Of a stretch of DNA of 64,000 bases, positions 25,701 to 38,400 are shown one piece after another. The notes beneath the pieces were generated by a model that was given only the letters and a program-made list of their open reading frames with translations, did not search any database and was not told the DNA's origin. Within the stretch, counting starts at the first letter, position 1; each line of letters opens with the position of its first letter. The position numbers were made by a program, and so were the translations under genes. This DNA is from Anadara kagoshimensis (Eukaryota; Mollusca; Bivalvia; Arcoida; Arcidae): NCBI GenBank assembly GCA_021292105.1, contig CM037868.1:3597185-3661184 (forward strand), read 5' to 3'.

Positions 25701-25856
25701 ATGACCATATGTATAACAATGACCATATGTATAACACTGACCATATGTATAACAATAATGACCATATGTATAACAATGACCATATGTACAACAATGACAA
25801 TATGTATAACAATAATGTCCATATGTATAACAATAATGACCATATGTATAACAATG
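22773..25856 (+). repeat. ~3.1-kb satellite of 18- and 21-bp units
   Basis: About 160 near-identical units of ACAATGACCATATGTATA (18 bp) with a frequent 21-bp variant carrying an extra ATA. Point variants change AAC to CTG-, TAC- or ATCTAC-type units. Higher-order structure is visible: a 252-bp block at 23278-23529 is repeated immediately after it, and a 39-bp 21+18 dimer recurs four times around 25150-25290. All unit lengths are multiples of three and the unit lacks stops, so frames of >1,000 codons exist on both strands. These are not genes. Each unit has the palindrome CATATG. Confidence 0.97.
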
Positions 25857-26258
25857 ATTTGTTTGGGTTTTTTGTTGTAGAATCAAACGATGGACGTAGG
25901 GTAAAGCAACAAACAAGAAGGACAGTAACAGCGCCAGTGATTATAATTGTGTTCTTCACAGAAGAGTGTGGTTCTCCATTCTTAAGAAGGGATATTTCAG
26001 CACAATAAAATCAATACGGAGATTGCCAAGGGAAATTGACCTTTCATCACTTCCAGGTTGACAATATTTGATGTAGAACATGAATCGCTGATAACATGTG
26101 ATACATGAACAAAAACACTGTAAATTTAAAAGCAGTATAAGTATAATATTATTATTTAATCTTGTAATAATCTTGATATCGAAAGAAAAGATGACTTAGA
26201 TTCAGGGTCAAGGCCATGGCCTAAGTTCAAGGTCACAGATTTTATCTTAAGGTAAAGA
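25857..26258. promoter_or_regulatory. Putative 5' region of the NEK-like gene
   Basis: About 400 bp between the satellite edge and the first recognised start codon. A pyrimidine-rich TTTTTTGTTGTAG near 25880 could be a splice acceptor for a 5' leader exon, and another weak AG (CAAGGTCACAG) lies near 26240. An in-frame TAA at 26253-26255 precedes the ATG. No TATA or initiator can be assigned with confidence. Confidence 0.3.
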
Positions 26259-26483
26259 ATGAGTGACAGTAAACTACAGTATACAAGTACCGATGATTTG
26301 TCGATAGGGATTCATACACAGGAGAACTCTTCAAAACCGGAAGATGGAGATAAGAAAGTTAGCAAGTCTCTGCAGAATTTACGTTCTGCTGTTGCTGATG
26401 ACAACAGTGATAGCCGAAGGAAAGGTGAACAGTTTCTGGGTGAATCTGCTGCATCTACTGGATTTGAGTCAAGTAACGAAAAG
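26259..26483 (+). CDS. NEK8/9-like: NEK-like gene exon 1
   Basis: Residues 1-75, phase 0 end, donor AAAAG|GTAATT. The ATG has A at -3 and an in-frame stop just upstream. Ser/Asp/Lys-rich and probably disordered ([20 protein letters not shown]). No known domain. This is the first start codon in the frame; an upstream coding exon cannot be excluded. Confidence 0.65.
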
Positions 26484-29400
26484 GTAATTGCCTCCCTCAC
26501 TTGAGTCTAGAGATCTTTAAAATCGATGTCCCGTGTCATGGCAGGCATGGAACATTAAAGAACCCTCCCTGCACATGCAAAGAATGCATTGCAAAGGTAA
26601 AAAATTCTGCCAGTGTCCAGAGACCTTAAACACTGATGCCCTATGTCACGGCAGCCAAGGAACATTAAAGAACCCTCCCTGCACATTGCCATGAGTGAGT
26701 TGCAAAGGTAAAAATTTCTGATAAGTAAAAAGATATCCTGTTCTGTGATAATAGAGTGGAGTAATAATGTTTGATGCCGAAGTCAAGATTCTTACACCTA
26801 TATCATGGTGGTCAGGTCTCGGCATTAGTGGTCAGAAAAAAACCACCAACCTTTAGCAAGCAAACTGACAACATTTCTAGATTATAGACAACTGTGGTAG
26901 CTCAGTTGGTAGAGTGCTTGCTTTGTAAGTGGGAGGTCGTAGGTTCAACTGCTGACCAAGTCTGACCTAAGAGGTGACAATTCTTTCGCCAAGCACTCAG
27001 CAGTACAAAATGAAAGTCACAGTTCTTTAAGATGGGAACTTAAAATAAATGAGGTCCCATGTCATGGTAGGCTTGGCATGATAAAGAACCCCACAGCATA
27101 ACGCCATCAACACAACACACAGGCAACATTTCTGCACCTTCGCCTATAGCTGGTGATGTAAGTGAAATATTCTGGACTTGGGCATTAAACACCATTACTC
27201 AACTCGCTGCCATATTAGGATTTGCCATAGTGGAAGTCGAACGTAGGCAGTGAAAATTGATGTGATTAATAAGTGCACTTGAGTCAACTCTGTCTTTAAG
27301 GTCTTGTGGTCTCTCAGACACTATATTGTGGTACTATCTGATATTTTATGGGTAACTGCATTATGATATGCTGGCAATAGCTATATTTTGGTACTATCAG
27401 ATAATTTGTGTGTAAGAATGACTAGATTTAATTTTTTCAGGGCATCACTGTTGATTTGGTGAATTTAAGTAGAAAATTTTTAATTTTTAATCATTTCTTC
27501 TTCTTCTTTAATATTCCTTCTTATCAGAAGATTACATACTGTCACATGCGTGGAAAATAAATTTTCCCTAGGGGAAAGTACTTTTACTTGTTAGTAATTT
27601 TAAGCAAACAAAACCACTGTCCCTATAAGATATAATCATATAAATGGCATCAAACTATATTGTTATTCAGCTAGGACAAAAGACCAACAAGGGACAATTA
27701 GACCTTGAGAGTACTGAAGAAGAAGTCATTATCTGCTACAACGATGAAGCTATAGATATAGAGGAAACAGGGGCGGGTAACTCTGCTATAACTGAAGCGC
27801 CACCTAGATTGCTGATCGTGTCCAGTAAAGTTCGTAACAGTGTCGCCATGAGGGGAGCTATACTTCCTAATATTATATTTGTACAATACAAGTACGATTC
27901 TTCATCTTTAGAAGGAATTATGGGTAAGTTAATGTCAGTAAAAACTAAATTTTTTGCTAAAGTTCATTTTGTTAAAACTAAATGTTATGCTAAATACACA
28001 TGTACATTTTTCTGGGTTTATTTTCCAGGGATGGCACGATATATTGGTATACTGATATACCGTTCAATGGGCTACTCACGACGATAATCAATATAGATTT
28101 TTCAAATATCGATAAGTAACTAGAAAATCTAAATCTTGATTTTAGGGAGCTAGATATGATGTATTAAGACTTTTCTCCCTACAAATTATTTTCCGATATG
28201 TATCGATAGTTCTCGGCATGAAGAGAACGGTAATCAATATTGAATTTCAGCAGCAAAAATTATTCAGATTCAAATAACAAATGCTGGTAAAATAACCTTA
28301 AATATAAAAAATTGAGCTTATTGTTTTTCAGTTGGGAAGGAGGGTGGGTGAGGGGTAATTGATCAAAGTATTTTGTTCTCAAATTGATGTAAATGGCTTT
28401 TGGTACATGATTTTTAGCTCACCTGAGCCAAAGGCTCAGATGAGCTATTGCAATCTATCACCGTCCGTCGTGCGTCGTGCATCATGTATAAACTTTACAT
28501 TTTAATCTTCTCCTCCAAAACTACTGGGCCATATTTGATGAAACTTAGTGATTATCATGCCTAGGTAACAGCCTTTCAAAATTGTGTTCAGGGTTTGACC
28601 ACGCCCAACAAGATGGCCGCTGTTACTAAAAATAGCAAAAAGACAAAAAAATCTTCTTCTCTGAAACCAAAAGGTGCAGGCAAATTTTGATTGGATATTT
28701 AGATTCAGCATACCTGGGAACATTAAAATTATGTTTTTCATGAAAATTGAACGAAAAATAGGTTACCCGGTACGCGTTTTTTGCATAAAGTTACGTAATT
28801 TTTAAAATGAGACATTTATTGTTATAACTTCATAACGGCTGAAGATAATTGTATGAAGTTTTCACTGTTGATCTTGTCTTGCAATTTTCTTCCAATTGAT
28901 GTCAAGGTCGAAGGTCAAGGTCATGTCCCAGTTTTTGACCTTTGATAAAAAATGCTATTTTTTTGACATTTCTTGTGATAATGGCGTAGGATTTTCAGTT
29001 ATTTGTAGGTATTGACATGACGATCATTTTGATACATAGATCAAGGTCATGGGTTTAAAGGCCAAGGTCACAGATGTCCAAGAATACCAAAATAGTTAAT
29101 TATCTGCAAAACTATGAATTTTTTGTATAGGCATGTATATCAGAATTTTGTAGGTAATGGCACAATGGTCATTTTGATATATGAATAAAGGTCATGGGTT
29201 CAAAGGTCAAGGTCACAGATGTAAACAAGTACTGAAATGGTTAATTATCTCAAAAACTATAAACTTTTTGTATAGGCATGTATATTGGAATATTGTAGGT
29301 ATTGGCCTACCGATCATTTTGATATATGAATGAAGGTCATAGGTTCAAAGGTCAAGGTCAAAGACGCAAACGAATACTTAAATGGTTAATTATCTCAAAA

Positions 29401-32400
29401 ACTATAAACTTTTTGTATAGGCATGTATATTGGAATATTGTAAGTATTGGCCTAATGATCATTTTGATATATGAATAAAGGTCATAGGTTTAAAGGTCAA
29501 GGTCATAAAATTGAACGAATACTTATATGGTTAAATATCTTAAAAACTATAAACTTTTTGTATAGGCATGTATATTGGAATATTGTAGGTATTGGCCTAA
29601 CGATCATTTTGATATATGAATAAAGGTCATAGGTTCAAAGGTCAAGGTCATAGCTGCGAACGAATACTTAAATGGTTAATTATCTCAAAAACTATAAACT
29701 TTTTGTATTGGCATGTATATTGGAATATTGTAGGTATTGGCCTAATGCACATTTTAATATACAGATGTTTTAGCTGTTTATAAATAATATATTGCAGCCT
29801 GACTTTAAATATGTTATATATAGCATACTTATATAATAATTATTATAATTAATTTGCAAAAATACTTGCATATTATTGGCCCTTACTGCTAAAAATTTTA
29901 ATATTCTCTTTTATTAATGTCATTGACCATTGAACCTCTGCATAAGATATGTACTTTTCCTCAGGTGAGCGTTAAGGCCCATGGGCCTCTTGTTTTTATT
30001 TGTGCTTCTATGTGTGCATTTTTATTATATTTTCTGTTGCTTACGTGTCAATTTGTTATTTTTCAGCACTTGTGACACAAACTTTAAATGATCGTAAGAT
30101 TGACAGTATTGGATTTGTGATGAGTTGTATAGGATCAACCATACAATTATCTGGTAAAGATGAAAAGGTCAGTGTCTTCTACATAATACTTTATCCCCCA
30201 CAAAGGTCTAATGAGGGGATAAAGTAATGCATTCCATCCATTCTGTCTGTCTGCATTCAATACCTTTTTGTGAGAACCAGGTCTTAGTGAGGGGATAAAG
30301 TAATAAATTCCGTCCATACCGTCTGTCTGTGTGCCACACATTCTTGTCAGAACCAGGTCTTAGTGAGGGGATAAAGCAATGCATTCCGTCCATCTGGTCT
30401 GTCTGTGTGCCACACGTTCTTGTTAGAACCAGGTCTTAGTGAGGGGATAAAGTAATGTATTCCGTCCATCCCGTCTGTCTGTGTGCCACGCGTTCTTGTT
30501 AGAACCAGGTCTTAGTGAGGGGATAAAGTAATGTATTCCGTCCATCCGGTCTGTCTGTGTGCCACACGTTCTTGATAGAACCAGATCTTAGTGAGGGGAT
30601 AAAGTAATGCATTCCGTCCATCTGGTCTGTCTGTGTGCCACGCGTTCTTGTTAGAACCAGGTCTTAGTGAGGGGATAAAGCAATGCTTTCCGTCCATCCC
30701 GTCTGTCTGTGTGCCACACGTTTTTGTCAGAACCAGGTCTTAGTGAGGGGATAAAGTAATGCATTCCGTCCATCCCGTCTGTCTGTGTGCCACACATTTT
30801 TGTCAAAACCAGGTCTTAGTGAGGGGATAAAGTAATGCATTCTGTCCATCCCGTCTGTCTGTGTGCCACACGTTCTTGTTAGAACCAGGTCTTAGTGAGG
30901 GGATAAAGTAATGCATTCTGTCCACACCATCTGTCTGTATTCCACACGTTTCTATTTCGTTTTTGTCAGAATCAGTTCTTTAATACTGTCCACCAGAAAT
31001 TGATAACATTTTACAGTAATGATCTGTGGGAGGTGTAGTTTGGCATTTCGCTTTTCTCTTCAGGTTCAGGTCTCATTAAACACTTCGCCCTTTCCCATAG
31101 GGTCCCATGTTAAATTACCCAACTTTGTGACGCCATTGTGAGTTTCTGTACGTAATAGGTACATTAAATTATACACCATTTGAAAGGGAATTAAAAACAC
31201 TTCAATAATCAATTGTAAAAACGGTACCATTACCGTTGATTTTTTTCGCTAGATGGGATTATATGCATACCACATGAAAAACACGTATTCACGGCTTGTG
31301 TTTATTGGAACCTTAGCCGGATGCTGTCCACCTATTTACTTCCGCTTATACAAGTGTATCTTACGCAATTTCTCAATTTTTTAATTACACAGTTATTCTG
31401 TGTATCTTCTACTTTCCAATGATATATTGTTTATCCCAATAACATTTGTGTACCCGATTTTATCAGCCATACCCCTTATTATTAGTATTTTAATGTCTAA
31501 GAAGTACTATTTGGAACCAGGGCCAATTGACCTTTTTGACCTGGAAGTGTTTAATGAGACCTTAAGAATTTGACATGTTTTGTAACTTTTACATTTTGAA
31601 CACCATTGCAAAGTTTGACTTATTACAAATTAAACAAATGCTTATTTATTCATTTCCGTTGACTTAAACCATTTTTATGCCCAAAAACAGATCACTGTGA
31701 TATCGCTGAATTAACAGTGATTGCAGTTAATAAGAGATAAACGACAACGAAAATCCAAACCACCATTTCATAAATGATGTGATATATCATTCTTGCATGG
31801 CCTATTCAGAAACTTGCATTCAAATAGTATGTTTTACATAAAGCAAACACGCGTTTATCACTCAGTACAACTTTGAAAACTTAAGGGTCACCAGTGAAAA
31901 GCTACCTATCTTGTCAAAGGGAGGTAACTCCTTTTGTAGAACAAAAATCATTCTCTCATTATTATGTAAAGCATTTGTTTGTTCTTTGGCCTATGCTATT
32001 CACAAATACAATTAAATAGACATTAATTCCATACGCATACTCCGCATACGCAACATGAAAATAATACTTAAATCTATTGGTCAATTGTTCAAATAATTTT
32101 TATCCATTGTGTTTGTCTACCATCACTATGACATCATAATCGTCTATGACGTCATTGCCATTATGCATCACAGCTGCTATAGTTTCATGTAAGAGTACTA
32201 AACTATAACGCCAAAATGCCGTTATGTGTAAGGTCCGTAAACAATCCTACGGCCCATTGATTTACAATGTGGAAAATGCATACAGCTTTCCATCTAGAGC
32301 TGATGAAAAGACACTTTGGCATATTTATCACTTGTAAACAGGCTAAAATGCTTGATTTGTGGTTATATTTCTGTAAAAATCATGTCCGAACATCGGAATT

Positions 32401-35400
32401 TTAGTATTAAAGAACATAAATAACCGTAACTCAAACTTCCCATGCATGCTTTTTCATAAATTTGGCCTAAGCATTGAATCCGAGATACAAACACTCCGTT
32501 TTTAGGAAAATAGCCTGTGGCTACTTAAGGTCTCATTAAACACTTCGCCCTTTCCCATAGGGTCCCATGTTAAATTACCCAACTTTGTGACGCCATTGTG
32601 AGTTTCTGTACGTAATAGGTACATTAAATTATACACTATTTGAAAGGGAATTAAAAACACTTCAATAATCAATTGTAAAAACGGTACCATTACCGTTGAT
32701 TTTTTTCGCTAGATGGGATTATATGCATACCACATGAAAAACACGTATTCACGGCTTGTGTTTATTGAAACCTTAGCCGGATGCTGTCCACCTATTTACT
32801 TCCGCTTATACAAGTGTATCTTACGCAATTTCTCAATTTTTTAATTACACAGTTATTCTGTGTATCTTCTACTTTCCAATGATATATTGTTTATCCCAAT
32901 AACATTTGTGTACCCGATTTTATCAGCCATACCCCTTATTATTAGTATTTTAATGTCTAAGAAGTACTATTTGGAACCAGGGCCAATTGACCTTTTTGAC
33001 CTGGAAGTGTTTAATGAGACCTTAAGAATTTGACATGTTTTGTAACTTTTACATTTTGAACACCATTGCAAAGTTTGACTTATTACAAATTAAACAAATG
33101 CTTATTTATTCATTTCCGTTGACTTAAACCATTTTTATGCCCAAAAACAGATCACTGTGATATCGCTGAATTAACAGTGATTGCAGTTAATAAGAGATAA
33201 ACGACAACGAAAATCCAAACCACCATTTCATAAATGATGTGATATATCATTCTTGCATGGCCTATTCAGAAACTTGCATTCAAATAGTATGTTTTACATA
33301 AAGCAAACACGCGTTTATCACTCAGTACAACTTTGAAAACTTAAGGGTCACCAGTGAAAAGCTACCTATCTTGTCAAAGGGAGGTAACTCCTTTTGTAGA
33401 ACAAAAATCATTCTCTCATTATTATGAAAAGCATTTGTTTGTTCTTTGGCCTATGCTATTCACAAATACAATTAAATAGACATTAATTCCATACGCATAC
33501 TCCGCATACGCAACATGAAAATAATACTTAAATCTATTGGTCAATTGTTCAAATAATTTTTATCCATTGTGTTTGTCTACCATCACTATGACATCATAAT
33601 CGTCTATGACGTCATTGCCATTATGCATCACAGCTGCTATAGTTTCATGTAAGAGTACTAAACTATAACGCCAAAATGCCGTTATGTGTAAGGTCCGTAA
33701 ACAATCCTACGGCCCATTGATTTACAATGTGGAAAATGCATACAGCTTTCCATCTAGAGCTGATGAAAAGACACTTTGGCATATTTATCACTTGTAAACA
33801 GGCTAAAATGCTTGATTTGTGGTTATATTTCTGTAAAAATCATGTCCGAACATCGGAATTTTAGTATTAAAGAACATAAATAACCGTAACTCAAACTTCC
33901 CATGCATGCTTTTTCATAAATTTGGCCTAAGCATTGAATTCGAGATACAAACACTCCGTTTTTAGGAAAATAACCTGTGGCTACTTAAGGTCTCATTAAA
34001 CACTTCGCCCTTTCCCATAGGGTCCCATGTTAAATTACCCAACTTTGTGACGCCATTGTGAGTTTCTGTACGTAATAGGTACATTAAATTATACACCATT
34101 TGAAAGGGAATTAAAAACACTTCAATAATCAATTGTAAAAACGGTACCATTACCGTTGATTTTTTTCGCTAGATGGGATTATATGCATACCACATGAAAA
34201 ACACGTATTCACGGCTTGTGTTTATTGAAACCTTAGCCGGATGCTGTCCACCTATTTACTTCCGCTTATACAAGTGTATCTTACGCAATTTCTCAATTTT
34301 TTAATTACACAGTTATTCTGTGTATCTTCTACTTTCCAATGATATATTGTTTATCCCAATAACATTTGTGTACCCGATTTTATCAGCCATACCCCTTATT
34401 ATTAGTATTTTAATGTCTAAGAAGTACTATTTGGAACCAGGGCCAATTGACCTTTTTGACCTGGAAGTGTTTAATGAGACCTCAAGGATTTTCTAAGAGT
34501 TATGGCCCTTTGATTTTTTTAAAAACTTCTTGTACAAAGTAAGATATTGGCTAAACTTTACAGGAATGATCAGTGTGAGGTGTAGTGGAACATTTCACTT
34601 TCCTCATCAGGTCCAACATTGTCATGGCAGGCCTAGCATCTTAAAGAACCCTCCCTGCACAGTTAAAATGTTTGCTACTTTACCAATAGCTGGTGATGTC
34701 TTGATATAAGTAAAATATTCTAGACTGGGCGTAAAACCACATTCAATACATCAATCAATATATATTGATATATGCATGATGATGACTTAACAATCAAACT
34801 TGTGTATAAAGGCCAACTAAGGAAACCAGTAAAAGTGGCCTTTTTAGACAAGTGGCCCTTATTTACAGGTTCAAGTAACATGAATAAATAAGGATTGGGA
34901 TAAAATTGTACTGGCCTTTAAAAGCAGGTGGTCTTTATATAGAGGTGGTCCTTATAAGCAGGTGGTCTTTATATAGAGGTGGCTTTTAAAAGTAGGTGGT
35001 CTTTACATAGAGGTGGCCTTTATGTCAGGTTTGACTGTATAAGCAGGTGGTCATTATATAGAGGTGGCCTTAACGTCAAGTTTTACTGTATAAGCAGGTG
35101 GTCTTTATATAGAGGTGGCCTTTACGTCAGGTTTAAGTGTATAAGCAGGTGGTCTTTATATAGAGGTGGCCTTTACGCCAGGTTTGACTGCATAAGCAGA
35201 TGGTCTTTATATAGAGGTGGTCTTTATATAGAGGTGGCTTTTATATAGAGGTGGCCTTTATATAGAGGTGGCTTTTATATAGAGGTGGCCTTTATACAGA
35301 GGTGGTCTTTATATAGAAATGGTCTTTATGTAGAGGTGGTCTTTACGTCAGGTTTGACTGTATAAGCAGGGGGTCTTTATATAGAGGTGGCCTTTACGTC

Positions 35401-38400
35401 AGGTTTGACTGTATAAGCAGGTGGTCTTTATATAGAGGTGGCCTTTATATAGAGTGGTCTTTATTTAGAGGTGACCTTTATATAGAGGTGGTCTTTATAT
35501 AGAGGTGGCCTTTATGCCAGGTTTGACTGTATAAGCAGGTGGTCTTTATATAGAGGTGGCCTTTATATAGAGGTGGCCTTTATATAGAGGTGGCCTTTAT
35601 ATAGAGGTGGCCTTTATATAGAGGTGGCCTTTAAAAGCAGGTGGTCTTTATATAGAGGTGGCCTTTATGTCAGGTTTGACTGTATAAGCAGGTGGTCCTA
35701 ATAAAGAGATGGCCTTTATGTCAGGTTTGACTGTATAAGCAGGTGGTCTTTATATAGAGGTGGCCTTTATGTCAGGTATGACTGTATAAGCAGGTGGTCT
35801 TTATATAGAGATGGCCATTATGTCAGGTTTGACTGTATAAGGAGGTGGTCTTTATATAGAGGTGGCCTTTATGTCAGGTTTGACTATAAGCAGGTGGTCT
35901 CTATATAGAGGTGGCCTTTACGTCAGGTTCGACTGTATAAGCAGGTGGTCTTTATATAGAGGTGGCCTTTACATCAGGTTTGACTGTATAGCTGTTTTGA
36001 GTTTTGTTAGAAGCTACAGTTAAACCTGCTATAGCAATCACTTTTATATGAAGACCAACTGCTTATATAGTCACTATTTTAAAGTCCCTTTACGTCATAT
36101 TTCAATGATAAATTGTTATGTTTTGTTATTTACAGGTCGTTACCAAGGAAACCATTACAGAATCTCAGCCAATCAGAGACTTCTTTACAAGTCTTACAGG
36201 GCATATAAACAAGGAGTCGGAGAACATACGATTGGATTTTTTTGCTTGTAGTGCAGTGTTACATCAAGATGGAAGTGCTATAGCAAGAGAGATAGAGACG
36301 CTTACTCAGGTAATTGACGGATTGCTGGCCACTCCCACTATGTTCCGACAAAGGATCAAAATGCTTCAATTACACACAAAAAAATGAAAACTCTGCCCGA
36401 ATTGTGCGGTTTATTCACGTCACTGACAATTAAAAAAACGTCATTAGCTGCCGTGATGCTGCTTTGGTACCATGATGGCGGCCAGTGTCGGAATATTGTG
36501 GGAGTCTATCTTCTGCCTTTTACGTTTGGAAATATTTGAAGTTTTGATATACAACAAACTTCATTATGGCATGTTCTGTCTGTATCATGTACAAATCTTT
36601 GAACTGTGTTTTTATTTGATCAATTTTATTTTTACGCACATTAACTTCCTGATTCTAATTCTGGAATTAGGGGAAAATGCTTTGCGGTAAAGTATCAATG
36701 TTGATCTCAGCATAAGAGTCTGGCCCAGTTATGATGCAGACTAGTGGTAGGATAGTTTCTGGACTTTTTCAAAATGCCTGAAGATATTGAACTTATGTTT
36801 GGTATGTGAGTCTTCCATCATGAGTTACAGATCAAGCTTGAGTTTTGTTCCATTTCAGTGATTTTAAATGGAAATATGGGCAGTGCATTTAGAAATTTTC
36901 TTTAAAAAGCAGTTTTTTGGACTTATTTTCCCTGGTGCCTTTTGTTTTTTGTTTTTTTCATTTTTTGTTTTTTGTCTTAGTATAATGTATAAGATGACAT
37001 CATAAATAAAGGAAAATTTTATAGTTAATGAGAAACTAATTATAAACCAGAAAAACTGTGAGCCACAAGCTCACAAAAAAAAAAACCCTGCTCCCCCACA
37101 TAAAAAAATCCATCGGATCAAATTTTTAAATAGGAGGTGCACATCTACATTATTTCACAAAGATTGTGTAAAAGTTTAATGAAAATCCATTTAAGGGTTT
37201 AGGAGGAGTTGCGAATAAGAGATAGGTACCCTAAGGTGTAACGGAAGGACGAAAGGACAGAGGGACACCCCTATCAGTATATACCCCCCACTTTTTAAGC
37301 ATTTTAAGCAAGGGGTATAAAAAGATATGCCAGTATGTGTAAACATTATAAACCTATCTTTTTATTTATAGATGCCTGTTGGAATGGCTAAAGATTTTAT
37401 AGCGCCAGATGTTACACAGAGAAACATAGAGGGCATTACTAAACCACCCATGTAGGTATTTCAACAAATAAAAGAATTACTCTAAGTTTCAAATTTTTCT
37501 GAAATCCGTCTAGTCTCTGATGATTATTGCCGTGTGATATGAGTACATGTATAAGTACCATATGTACAGCCTGAACTGCAAAAGGGCTGTTCTCTTATCC
37601 CTCGTGTCTTGAGTCAGCATGGGAATTAAATGTTAAGTTTACTGCATGGATTTTTTGCTGGGTAATTTTTGTGACCAATATTCTGCTCCATTCACAATTT
37701 AAATTCTTTTTTCCCTAATTATTTAATTAATTTTCACAAATTGCGGAAATTTCAGTTTTAAGAAACCAGGAAATTTTTAGTTTTCTTTTGCCAATTTTAG
37801 CCCTTGTAATGGTTATTTCCACAATTGCAAGGGCCCGTGGCCAATTCATAAATGGTTGAGAGAGAGTTCTGCTGGGCAACCTCTATAAAATAATGCAATT
37901 ATATAGCTAGCTGTCTTGTAGCATTTGCCTCTCTGTTGTTAGAAACTTAGGTACAAGCATTAAATCTTATTTCATTACCCCTTCTGTTCAAGATGATGTT
38001 GCAAGTGATATCCCAAATAGCATATGTATTGGCGGTGTGTGGTATGGATTGGGATTTTAGGGTAGGCAGTGATAAATTTTTTTGACATTTTGCATCAACT
38101 AAAAAAATATAAATAACATATATGACAACGTTTTATGGTCGTCATCACTGTGTTGTTGATAAGTATGATGTCTCTGTGTCTGGAATTCCCTGGATGTGTT
38201 CGACGTCCCACAGTTCCTTGTATCCTTTCACTCTCAAATTTGATTAAACATGTGGCGGTTGTAGCTAGCTAAACAGGAGATGTTACCCTTCCTGATCACC
38301 CTACCTCACTTCCCTGGTGGGATTTGTCAGTTTCCAAGTTTTTACTTTGCTTTAACATTGTGATTTGGAATGGATAAGTGTGTTTGTTTTTTTATACAGT

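Larger units (their letters stand above)
31068..34482. repeat. Tandem duplication, 1,460-bp period (2.3 copies)
   Basis: Copies start at 31068, 32528 and 33988, exactly 1,460 bp apart. The third stops after 495 bp. The pattern is element (495) - spacer (965) - element - spacer - element. I noticed only about five single-base differences between the two full copies, so the duplication is recent or an assembly artefact of two haplotypes. Confidence 0.93.

Noticed and set aside
22725..25959. Very long open frames on both strands (up to ~1,060 codons)
   Set aside because: They are produced by stop-free satellite units of 18 and 21 bp. Nearly all six frames are open and no frame shows a coding signature.
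27644..27670. ATG at 27644 as an independent gene start
   Set aside because: The acceptor ATTCAG at 27665-27670 in correct phase with exon 1 explains the frame better; the upstream codons are intronic.
34979..35248. Plus-strand frame with repeating [10 protein letters not shown]
   Set aside because: Minisatellite translation only.
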